Part shown: piece after piece, positions 35,527-42,867 of the stretch
Layout: each line of letters starts with the position of its first letter
Numbering within the stretch: position 1 is the first letter of the stretch
From: a virus
Length of the DNA: 64,000 nucleotides
IMG/VR virus record: IMGVR_UViG_3300036944_001223
Span: 1-64,000 of that record
Reading direction: 5' to 3' (one strand)
Notes under the pieces: model-generated
What the model saw: the letters and a program-made list of their open reading frames with translations, nothing else
Told to the model about the DNA's origin: nothing
Databases searched by the model: none
Position numbers and translations under genes: made by a program

Positions 35527-36410
35527 TGTCGCAAGCTCCGTGTAGTAAGACTTCGTTTCAAATCGCCAATAAAGCGATCCACCCACTCTGTGGCCTCGTC
35601 GGGCTGCAGATTGAATTGTTTAACAGAGAACGTTATTAATCCGTCCCCGGTCATTTGTAATGGCTGCCCTTCAATCATGCAATTTGACAGCTTGTCTCTA
35701 AAATCAAAATATGATTGTGGAGTACCGTCAAGCGACTGCATTCTGATAGCGCTGCCACCCGATAAATTAGCCATATCAGATCCGTATCCAGCCTCGAGAG
35801 ACTTTGACATAACGAATCCGTTTAAAGATTTGGCAAAAACTGCAACAGGGGCTGTTTGAGCTTCAGGAAGATGCTGATTAACTGGCGTGCGGCTCAATGC
35901 TAAATTTGTCCATCGAACTTTTGTTACTACAGCGACTTTTTCATGAGTTCGCGGATCTATGACTAGACTTTTAGCTAAAACAGAACCACCAACAGAGGGG
36001 TACCATCTAGCCGGAGGGTTCAAAGCCGTCATTGATTCCCAAACCATATTTGCATTTCTAGCCAACTCGCCATCGCCCTTGTATAGCTGTGCCTTAACAA
36101 AGGTGGTTTCGCCCTTTACTACCACATCAACAGGTCTGCCTATCTCGAAAGACATGGGGTTTACAATACCCATTTTGGCGCCGATAAGAGTGTAATGATC
36201 TAGGTCGATGTTACCAAATTTTAAAAAGTTAGCAGCGCTTTCTTCAAGCGCTTTAGCGAGCACTCGCTCGCCCTGCTGATCAACGCCTTCGTTGCTGGCT
36301 TCTAAATAGATGAAGCGTTCCCCACCCTCTTCTTTGGGCGTGGCTTTCAGCAGTGTATCAACGCTGAAAAAATCCGGTATATCAGCTAATAGCTGTTCGT
36401 CTTTGTTCAT
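35523..36410 (-). CDS. XkdF-like prohead protease
   Basis: 295 residues. The N-terminal 180 residues fit the XkdF-type U35 serine protease: FIYLEASNEGVDQQGERV, FGNIDLDHYTLIG (catalytic His region), ALNPPARWYPSVGGSVLAKS and KVRWTNLALSRTPVN. The start (ATG 36410) has no ribosome site; a late motif ends about 10 bases upstream. Residues about 198-223 nearly repeat the N-arm of the major capsid protein (19 of 26 identical). That could be a scaffold, tethering or self-cleavage segment. C-terminus is helical and basic. Confidence 0.8.
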   Translation of the reverse strand: MNKDEQLLADIPDFFSVDTLLKATPKEEGGERFIYLEASNEGVDQQGERVLAKALEESAANFLKFGNIDLDHYTLIGAKMGIVNPMSFEIGRPVDVVVKGETTFVKAQLYKGDGELARNANMVWESMTALNPPARWYPSVGGSVLAKSLVIDPRTHEKVAVVTKVRWTNLALSRTPVNQHLPEAQTAPVAVFAKSLNGFVMSKSLEAGYGSDMANLSGGSAIRMQSLDGTPQSYFDFRDKLSNCMIEGQPLQMTGDGLITFSVKQFNLQPDEATEWVDRFIGDLKRSLTTRSLRQ

Positions 36411-36422
36411 GGGATTAGTGTG

Positions 36423-36432
36423 GCATCACGAC
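36423..36432 (-). promoter_or_regulatory. GTCGTGATGC motif copy 2 (protease/capsid operon)
   Basis: Minus strand GTCGTGATGCCACAC, ending about 10 bases before the protease ATG. Confidence 0.75.
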
Positions 36433-36472
36433 AGAAAATCAAGTAAACACGTTAAAAGGTAAAAAAATAAAA

Positions 36473-36730
36473 TTAATCACCTAAGGCCTTCATCGCGTTG
36501 CCAATAATAATGTTAAGACTGCCTCTTTCCGCTACTAGGCCCTGATAGCGCTCCTGCTCATCATCAGGAGCACTATCTATACCATCGCTAATTTCATCAA
36601 TATAGTTTTGAACAGCAATTAACCTTTCTTCTGCTGAGCGTAAAATATTGCGCTCAGTTTGATCTGTTTTTGCCTGCAGCCCAGCAAGCTCACTCAATTG
36701 TAATTTTGTATTTGCTATATGCTGTTTCAT
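36473..36730 (-). CDS. Small coiled-coil protein downstream of the SNF2 helicase
   Basis: 85 residues, almost entirely helical: LQLSELAGLQAKTDQTERNI, RSAEERLIAVQNYIDEISDG and a NIIIGNAMKALGD end. It ends the portal operon, 11 bases after the helicase stop. It could be a small packaged head protein or helicase partner; no family recognised. Confidence 0.6.
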   Translation of the reverse strand: MKQHIANTKLQLSELAGLQAKTDQTERNILRSAEERLIAVQNYIDEISDGIDSAPDDEQERYQGLVAERGSLNIIIGNAMKALGD

Positions 36731-36741
36731 TGATTTAGTAC

Positions 36742-39700
36742 CTATAATAATGACTGGCCAGATGCGGCCATTTTCTTTCTTGCGCTTATGTAGCCGGCAA
36801 CGCCTGAATCATCCAAACCATCCATTGGGTCAGCCATCATATCCTTTAGCGCATATTTCTTCATGAGTCGGTCGTATGCTTTACGCTCTTCAGGGTGATC
36901 ACCATGAAGGTCGATCAGCTCAATTGCATTTTTCTGACCGATACGATCGATCCTTGCTTGTCGCTGGCTATGCGTTTTTGCTGTCTGGCTAATATCATGC
37001 TGGATCAAATACTGCCCTGATTGTAAATTCATGCCAACGGCGCCCGCATCAGAAGCAATCAGGATATCAGCTTGAGCCTCACCCTTCTCAGGATTGAATA
37101 GTTTACGCTTAGCGTCCTTATCCTTAGCACTGTCAGATCCAGTAATAGTGACCACTTTTTTACCAATGGCCTCCATCGCTTGGCGGTACTGCTCAACGCT
37201 GGCTTTATTTCGCGCAAATATCACGCCCTGCTTACCGTTTCTTTGCTTTACCATTTCAACAGCATGAGCAACTTTAGCATTGTCAGGGTGAGTGTTAATT
37301 ATTTTGTTCACTGCCGAAGATCTGAGTATTCCTAAGCTGTTCTGTATGCCTTTAGCAATATTCTCATGCTCTGACTCTGGTACCCCATCGAATGAGTTGG
37401 GACTGATCGCTTTAGCCGCTGCGATATCAACCTTGCCCGTAGTTCTCGCTGCCCTCGCTTTGATCATATGCTGAGATAACTCATCTAATGCCTTTTTCTG
37501 CCCAGCTGAGAGCGGCACCTTTTCCGTTAGCCGGCTACGAGCAACATCTGGAGAAATTGACGTAGGAAATACATACCGAGCCATTTCTCGTTTAAGGGCT
37601 TGCTTACTCGCAATCGTGTCAGCGCCATATTTGCGCATAAACTCATTGCGATCACTGTATTTCTCAGGATCCATTTTCTGCAGCAAAGAATGGATCTCAC
37701 TAGAGTCGTTTTTCACTGGGTCGCCGCTCGCATAAACGTGATACGGAGTATTATGCCCGACGGCCTCAACAACGTTAGCTAGACTTGAGTTCTCCTTACC
37801 TGCTCGATTTAACGTATCGTGAGCCTCATCAACAAAGGAAGCGTCAAAGTTAATGCCTTCCTTCTTCATAGTATCTGCGGCCCACTGCTTGCGCTCAGCC
37901 GTGCTCATACTGCCAATCTTAGACGTCATCTCGGACTCGCTCACCCCCGCATGCTGAGATGCTAGATGGATCATGTCGTCACGGAATGATTGATGCGTCA
38001 TTACAGCAATATGCGTTTCAGGATCTTTATACGCCGCAATTCGTTCTGCTTGACTTGCACCAGGCTGAATATGCGTCTTGAATTTTCCAGCCTCCAATAA
38101 ACGCAGCGCCTCGCCGGAGAACTGGCCCTGCACAATACTTGGGACCAGCATGATCGAGCGCTTAACTTTGCCAAGCCCACTGAGATGAGCATGGGCACCC
38201 AACATTATGTTAGTTTTACCGCTACCAGCGCCAGCTGCCAACGCCACGCGCTTATTTGCGGCGATCAGTTTTATAGCTCGTTGCTGAGGGGCATACTTGC
38301 CAGACATGCTGATCCCCCATAACTTTGTGGGCTGATTAGGCTTAAAGTTTTGCCCCACAATCCCCATCATTCCTGCAATTTGATTTTCTGCCTCGGTACC
38401 AAGCGTCACTTTAGATGAGTCGGCGCCAGTGATCCCGTTAAAATCAATTCCATTGCGCAACTGGCCTTTGCCGGCTTTCAATGGTGATGACGGGTTTAAT
38501 TTATTGTGATGCTGCACAAACGAGTTAGATAATTTCGACCTTACCATATCCTGAGCTGTTGCATAGGCATTGGCTGCGCCGCTCATCTGGCCGACAAAAT
38601 CTTTCCAACCCATACCAGTAGAATCAGTGAAATGGTCTCTCAATACCCGCTGATCGGTTTTACTTAGCTCACCAATCTGCTTATACGCAGTCACACCTTC
38701 AGGATGTTCCGACAATGCTCGATGAAGAGCATCAACAGACTTTTGATTGACCTCAAATTTTTGAGAATTCAACTCTGGACTATCTGCTTCTGCTTGCTCA
38801 ACAATGCCGGGCTTCACTTCCATAGCTAAATCAGGTCTGTTGTCCACGCCAAGAGGTAGCCAGCCATCCTCGTCTTGATCGCCTCGTATTATTGACAGAT
38901 TCCGCTTAACTTGCTGAACATCATCACGAGAAACTGGCTTAGCCAACCTATCCATGCCGTCGGCATTCACCTTTAAGAACGTGTCGCCACCAACCCGCTC
39001 AAGCTCATAGTCACCAGGCATTAAGCCTATCGCCCGAATCTGTTTAATTGCCTGCTGCGCCCCGATTTGACCTAGTGACACCTCAAAGTGATCTTGCTTA
39101 CCCTGCTTTAATGCCATAACCAATGAAGCATTAGCCTCCATCTCACCAAGTGATTGCCCTAATATCCGCTGAGCATCACCAATGGCAGCGCGACGGCGTC
39201 CATTGAGCTCTTGAGCTAGAGACAGTTCAGCTCCATTGGTTGCCTCAGCGGATATCTCTATATCCTTGGCTGCATCAGTGAGCTCTCTGGCTTTTTTCAG
39301 GCTCTCCGTGCTGGTTTGCATGTAATGGTTTAAATGCCAATCCTGCATTCCTGCAGTAACATGCCCGAGCTCTTCAGGAGATAAATCCGATTGCAGTCTC
39401 CGCGCCAATATCTGCGATGCGCCAGCAATACCCAAAACGTCGACTACAGACCGATCAACTAGCGCTTCGCCGCCAACAGCAAGGGCCAATGAATTGATTG
39501 AATTATAAGCCCCAACTCCAATATGACCGCCTAATGTATCCTCTGGCGAACCGCCAGCGATCCGGTGGACTTCAGATAAAAAAGCTTTTGTCTGAACAGT
39601 ATTTAGCTCGCTTTCAAGATCCTTAGCCATCTTCGCATCAATATCAGCGTCAGATGCCTCGATGACAAACGCCTTAGGTTCAGCTTTTGCTTTATCTATC

Positions 39701-40629
39701 TCAGAGTTAGCCGATCTTGCCGCCTTTTCAATTAAAGCAAGTTTCTTACCTTCTTTGAGTATATCAACAGCGTCTTTAGCACTGATCAAGGAAAAATCAG
39801 CCTCTGGTGCGGCAGGCTCTTTAACGCCATCAAGCTCCTTTTTGAGTAGATCTGCTGATTCTTTTTTAGCAAAAATAGCCTTCTTCTGCTCGTCAGTCAT
39901 GCCCGCCAGCTTAATTTGGTCTGCCTCTGCCTGCAATGCCTCATCTGTAAGCCCAGAAGCCTCAGCGCGAGCCTTGTAGTCTGGATTGAACCCTAGGCCA
40001 GCTTTTGCTTTTTTTGAGGGGTCTAGGTCGGACACTGAGAGACTGGCAGGATCATCGCTGAATAAAGGCACCTCACCGATGCCAGCTTCCTTACGCGCGG
40101 ACGGATCATTAACAAGTTTATCCTGGCTTTGTTTAATGACCATTTTCGCGCGTCTAAGAAGGTTCGAATGATGCTGGTTTCTTAGTTTATTAATTGCCGC
40201 ATCAGACAGGTGGGAATACTCAGCATCATTAAACTCAAGATCCGCCTCATCCCACCCAACTTTTTTACCTACCGCACTAATAACTGATTTTTCAGCAGCT
40301 GTTTTTTGCGCTTTAATGTCTTTTCTGGCTGCTTGCTTTGCATCATGAATGCCGGCATCTTTATCCGCGCTAATCTGCTCTTTTCGTTTAGCTTTAGCCT
40401 CATCTTTCTTTTGCTTTGATTCTTTAGCGTACTCGCCTTTTGATTTAACGTTCCGAAGCTTCAGATAATTTAAACTGCCACCAGCGCCGCCAATTACTCG
40501 AGCTGATCCGTCAGGCTGAGGCTGAATAAGAACAGCCTGACCTTTACCTGAGCCATTACCGCCGTGAACAGTGATCCAGTGTGCGTCCTCAGGGATAGCG
40601 GACGCTTTAGTTAAGATAACCTTTTTCAA
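36742..40629 (-). CDS. Polyvalent head protein with SNF2-family helicase
   Basis: 1295 residues from a TTG start at 40629 (AGGGG 8 bases upstream; no nearby ATG). Residues 1-60 form a small glycine-rich beta domain (WITVHGGNGSGKGQAVLI, ARVIGGAGGSLNYL) seen at the N-terminus of large phage polyvalent proteins. A long helical, charged region follows. The helicase occupies about residues 780-1290: AGSGKT (Walker A), VDEAHD (Walker B), GVIFARNKASVEQYRQ, and AVGMNLQSG with QRQARIDRIGQ (SNF2 motifs V-VI). Encoded in the head operon after MuF, so it may be packaged and injected to protect or remodel incoming DNA (inference; compare P1 DarB). Confidence 0.8.
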   Translation of the reverse strand: MKKVILTKASAIPEDAHWITVHGGNGSGKGQAVLIQPQPDGSARVIGGAGGSLNYLKLRNVKSKGEYAKESKQKKDEAKAKRKEQISADKDAGIHDAKQAARKDIKAQKTAAEKSVISAVGKKVGWDEADLEFNDAEYSHLSDAAINKLRNQHHSNLLRRAKMVIKQSQDKLVNDPSARKEAGIGEVPLFSDDPASLSVSDLDPSKKAKAGLGFNPDYKARAEASGLTDEALQAEADQIKLAGMTDEQKKAIFAKKESADLLKKELDGVKEPAAPEADFSLISAKDAVDILKEGKKLALIEKAARSANSEIDKAKAEPKAFVIEASDADIDAKMAKDLESELNTVQTKAFLSEVHRIAGGSPEDTLGGHIGVGAYNSINSLALAVGGEALVDRSVVDVLGIAGASQILARRLQSDLSPEELGHVTAGMQDWHLNHYMQTSTESLKKARELTDAAKDIEISAEATNGAELSLAQELNGRRRAAIGDAQRILGQSLGEMEANASLVMALKQGKQDHFEVSLGQIGAQQAIKQIRAIGLMPGDYELERVGGDTFLKVNADGMDRLAKPVSRDDVQQVKRNLSIIRGDQDEDGWLPLGVDNRPDLAMEVKPGIVEQAEADSPELNSQKFEVNQKSVDALHRALSEHPEGVTAYKQIGELSKTDQRVLRDHFTDSTGMGWKDFVGQMSGAANAYATAQDMVRSKLSNSFVQHHNKLNPSSPLKAGKGQLRNGIDFNGITGADSSKVTLGTEAENQIAGMMGIVGQNFKPNQPTKLWGISMSGKYAPQQRAIKLIAANKRVALAAGAGSGKTNIMLGAHAHLSGLGKVKRSIMLVPSIVQGQFSGEALRLLEAGKFKTHIQPGASQAERIAAYKDPETHIAVMTHQSFRDDMIHLASQHAGVSESEMTSKIGSMSTAERKQWAADTMKKEGINFDASFVDEAHDTLNRAGKENSSLANVVEAVGHNTPYHVYASGDPVKNDSSEIHSLLQKMDPEKYSDRNEFMRKYGADTIASKQALKREMARYVFPTSISPDVARSRLTEKVPLSAGQKKALDELSQHMIKARAARTTGKVDIAAAKAISPNSFDGVPESEHENIAKGIQNSLGILRSSAVNKIINTHPDNAKVAHAVEMVKQRNGKQGVIFARNKASVEQYRQAMEAIGKKVVTITGSDSAKDKDAKRKLFNPEKGEAQADILIASDAGAVGMNLQSGQYLIQHDISQTAKTHSQRQARIDRIGQKNAIELIDLHGDHPEERKAYDRLMKKYALKDMMADPMDGLDDSGVAGYISARKKMAASGQSLL

Positions 40630-40641
40630 AATACTAGCCCC

Positions 40642-41790
40642 TTAGCTTAACGTTTCAAGCAACCAGTCTGAAAATTCTTTATCATCATTCTCAGCCATTT
40701 CAATTGTAGGAACCCATCTTCCCCTGCAATGTGGGTGAACTAGGCCAGCAGGCAAGTGCCACATCTCATCTTGACTTCTAGGCACCAACAACGATCCAAC
40801 CCTTTTACGCGGAGAGGCCGAACGTCCTATATTATTTTTGCCGGGCCAGATTTGCGTCTCTGGATTTTTAACCGCAGCAGTAGGTGAAACTACTTCAGCA
40901 ATTACACCATCAATTCTTTTGCAAAAGGAGCATGCATTTTGATATTGCTCCACACGTTTTACTCGAGTTCCCGGCTTTAGGCTGGCAATATAACCCTGCG
41001 TCTGTGCCTCGCCCAATTCAGTTACAGCAATTCTGCGCCAGTCTCTATTTAATACCCCGAACTGATCGAGCAACTTTGACTCAAGAGAAGGGCTAGCAAC
41101 TCCAGCCGGCTGAGATTGCGTCGACTCAATATGCTGTAAAATTGTGTTTTGCATTTTATGACGCACAGAGTCAGTAAGTGCTCTGACATTTTCTGCCGCC
41201 TTTACTCTGGCAAAGCCAATCTGTGATTTTAATTGCGCTGACAGGTTAAATTGCGATGTAGCTGTAGAGGCTAGTGACGGGAGCGCGGCTAGAATTAAAT
41301 TAGCCTGAGCTATGGTAGCGTCAGCCGTCATGTGAGCTTGAACTTTGCCCATCATCGAGGCTTTTGTTGTAGCCCACTCGCTTTCTGTTAATAGTTCGTC
41401 GATAGGTAAATAGCGCTGCACAACATAATCAACGGCCATCATATGATCGTCCAGTGTCCACTTGCTCACTGGTAATGCTTGCAGATAAAGCTTAACAAGA
41501 TCCAGCTCTGCTTTTCCCCACTGTCTCATCATGCCGGGCTTATGTTCCGGCATAATTGCATCAGGGTTGTGATAAACCCCACTTTCCCATTCAATTAGCT
41601 GTTTTTTCACCTCAGCCAAACGATCTAGCCCGCGCTGAGTAAACATTTCAATTAAACGGCGGATCAACTTGCTTTCATGAGGCTTCCAAATACCTTCATC
41701 ATCTTCATGGGATGATTTGCAAATAAGCTCAAGCGCATCATCAGTAACGCGAGCCGATAGGTTTGAAATGTCGAGAAATAACGGATCCAT
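40642..41790 (-). CDS. MuF-like minor head/head morphogenesis protein
   Basis: 382 residues from ATG 41790 (MDPLFLDISNLSARV) with GAGGA upstream; a GTG at 41808 is an alternative. The C-terminal MuF domain shows TELGEAQTQGYIASL, CSFCKRIDG and the signature GLVHPHCRGRWVPT (HPHCR). Role: portal-associated head protein, often injected with DNA. It sits between the structured RNA element at 41817 and the SNF2 polyvalent gene. Confidence 0.85.
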   Translation of the reverse strand: MDPLFLDISNLSARVTDDALELICKSSHEDDEGIWKPHESKLIRRLIEMFTQRGLDRLAEVKKQLIEWESGVYHNPDAIMPEHKPGMMRQWGKAELDLVKLYLQALPVSKWTLDDHMMAVDYVVQRYLPIDELLTESEWATTKASMMGKVQAHMTADATIAQANLILAALPSLASTATSQFNLSAQLKSQIGFARVKAAENVRALTDSVRHKMQNTILQHIESTQSQPAGVASPSLESKLLDQFGVLNRDWRRIAVTELGEAQTQGYIASLKPGTRVKRVEQYQNACSFCKRIDGVIAEVVSPTAAVKNPETQIWPGKNNIGRSASPRKRVGSLLVPRSQDEMWHLPAGLVHPHCRGRWVPTIEMAENDDKEFSDWLLETLS

Positions 41791-41816
41791 ATAATAATTT
41801 ATCCTCACAATAATGA

Positions 41817-41845
41817 AAAAACCCAGCTACTTTGCAGCAGCTGGG
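41817..41845 (-). terminator. Terminator-like hairpin upstream of MuF
   Basis: On the minus strand CCCAGCT, a 10-base loop and AGCTGGG are followed by TTTTTTC. It lies inside the portal operon, so it would attenuate MuF and the SNF2 helicase unless read through. Confidence 0.6.
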
Positions 41846-42004
41846 CAGTGCCTTCATACGGCTACCGATCACTCGGCTGTCGGCTGCGCTTTGCGCTATA
41901 CCCGCTCTCTCTTGTTTCCAAAAAAGCACCATGAGCGCTCATGGTTGGGATTACCCGGCTATTTACCCCTAGCCGGCCGCTCCGGGTCTAAACGTTATGC
42001 GGGG
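41817..42004. ncRNA. Structured noncoding element, possible HEARO/omegaRNA-like or other RNA
   Basis: A roughly 190-base gap in an otherwise packed operon, clearly more G+C-rich than its surroundings. Hairpins: CCCAGCT/AGCTGGG (41822-41845), CCGA/TCGG (41865-41876), GCGC/GCGC (41886-41896), the perfect palindrome ACCATGAGCGCTCATGGT (41928-41945) and CCGGCTA/TAGCCGG (41955-41976). A closing stem pairs CCCGC (41901-41905) with GCGGG (41999-42003). On the minus strand two hairpins are followed by T6 runs. It begins directly after ATGA (41813-41816) on the plus strand. The layout reminds me of HEARO (IscB guide RNA) elements, which insert after ATGA, but no IscB gene is present and the strand is undecided. 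Confidence 0.55.
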
Positions 42005-42006
42005 CC

Positions 42007-42273
42007 TTATTCTTTTGCTCCGCTTGGGATACCGATGTAACGCTTCTTTCCATCTTGGTTTTGCACGATCAAGCCATCTTCACCGTGTTGCAAAACTGAA
42101 TACTTTTGAGGTGTTCGCTTCTTGAAACCGCTTATTTCATGCCATTTTAGCTTATGAGTATTACCCTCATGCTCAACATGGCAACCATGCTTTCCAGCGC
42201 TTAAAACTTTACCATGCACGGGCTCGCCAGCTTTATGGAAGAATACTTCATCACCAGGATATGCGCGACTCAT
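42007..42273 (-). CDS. Small SH3-like phage protein
   Basis: 88 residues: AYPGDEVFFHKAGEPVHGKV, GCHVEHEGNTHKLKWHEISG and KYIG. This short beta-barrel pattern (GDxVxF...HGxVxxxGxHG...WxxxxGxKK) recurs next to MuF and polyvalent protein genes in phages; it may be an accessory head or DNA-contact domain. Overlaps the upstream gene by ATGA. Confidence 0.65.
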   Translation of the reverse strand: MSRAYPGDEVFFHKAGEPVHGKVLSAGKHGCHVEHEGNTHKLKWHEISGFKKRTPQKYSVLQHGEDGLIVQNQDGKKRYIGIPSGAKE

Positions 42274-42509
42274 TTTAGCTCCTCACCTAACTTAAACTGA
42301 AATAAATCAGGATTATCAGGATAGACCAAGGGCCTAAACGTACCCTCTAAAGCAGAAAAAAAATCAAAAACTATATCAAGAGCCACATGCTTAGTCTGAA
42401 CTTTAAACTCACCAGATGGATCCCCGATATATACTGGCACGCCATAATAGGAACCGTGATGAGTGAATCCTAACTCTTTAGCTTTTTTTACTGTGATATA
42501 ACCCAGCAT
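42270..42509 (-). CDS. Small conserved phage protein in the portal operon
   Basis: 79 residues (ITVKKAKELGFTHHGSYYGV, VYIGDPSGEFKVQTKHVALD). I recognise the pattern from portal-proximal genes of other phages but not a function. It starts 1 base after the stop of the DUF6527-like gene. Confidence 0.65.
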   Translation of the reverse strand: MLGYITVKKAKELGFTHHGSYYGVPVYIGDPSGEFKVQTKHVALDIVFDFFSALEGTFRPLVYPDNPDLFQFKLGEELK

Positions 42510-42510
42510 T

Positions 42511-42867
42511 TCAAGCCTCTATCTCTGGCAGATCTACAGTTTTACCAGCAAGAATATGAGTGCAATCACCCAAAAACTGAATCTTCCCATCAGTAACAAA
42601 TGAGTGACATATTCCACACTCAAAACCGTCTCTTTCTTCATCAGGATTTTCTTCAAAATAAGTACACCAACATGGTTCACCTTTTTCCCAGTGTTTAGCA
42701 AAATGCCCGTAACTAGCTAATATAGAAGGCTGAAATGTTGGCCTGTCAAAATTGCCATTGAAAGACCATGCTGGTCCGCTGGATCCTCCAATGTTTAACG
42801 AATGGTACATTTTGCAACCTGGACATTTAAATGATGCTATATTTTTAGTTATTTTAACTTTGCTCAT
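42511..42867 (-). CDS. DUF6527-like zinc-binding protein
   Basis: 118 residues. CPGC (residues 14-17), H and later C residues (CWCTYFEEN, CGICHSFVTDG) with the characteristic end GKIQFLGDCTHILAGKTVDL fit DUF6527, a small phage-frequent zinc-ribbon family of unknown role. Overlaps the portal gene end by ATGA. Confidence 0.75.
   Translation of the reverse strand: MSKVKITKNIASFKCPGCKMYHSLNIGGSSGPAWSFNGNFDRPTFQPSILASYGHFAKHWEKGEPCWCTYFEENPDEERDGFECGICHSFVTDGKIQFLGDCTHILAGKTVDLPEIEA

Noticed and set aside
35048-35545. 165-codon plus-strand reading frame opposite the scaffold gene
   Set aside because: It mirrors the acidic repeats of the scaffold gene (Ser-rich translation), with no ribosome site.
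41809-42006. tRNA gene
   Set aside because: No GTTCRA T-loop, no 7-bp acceptor stem and no CCA-like end on either strand despite strong hairpins.
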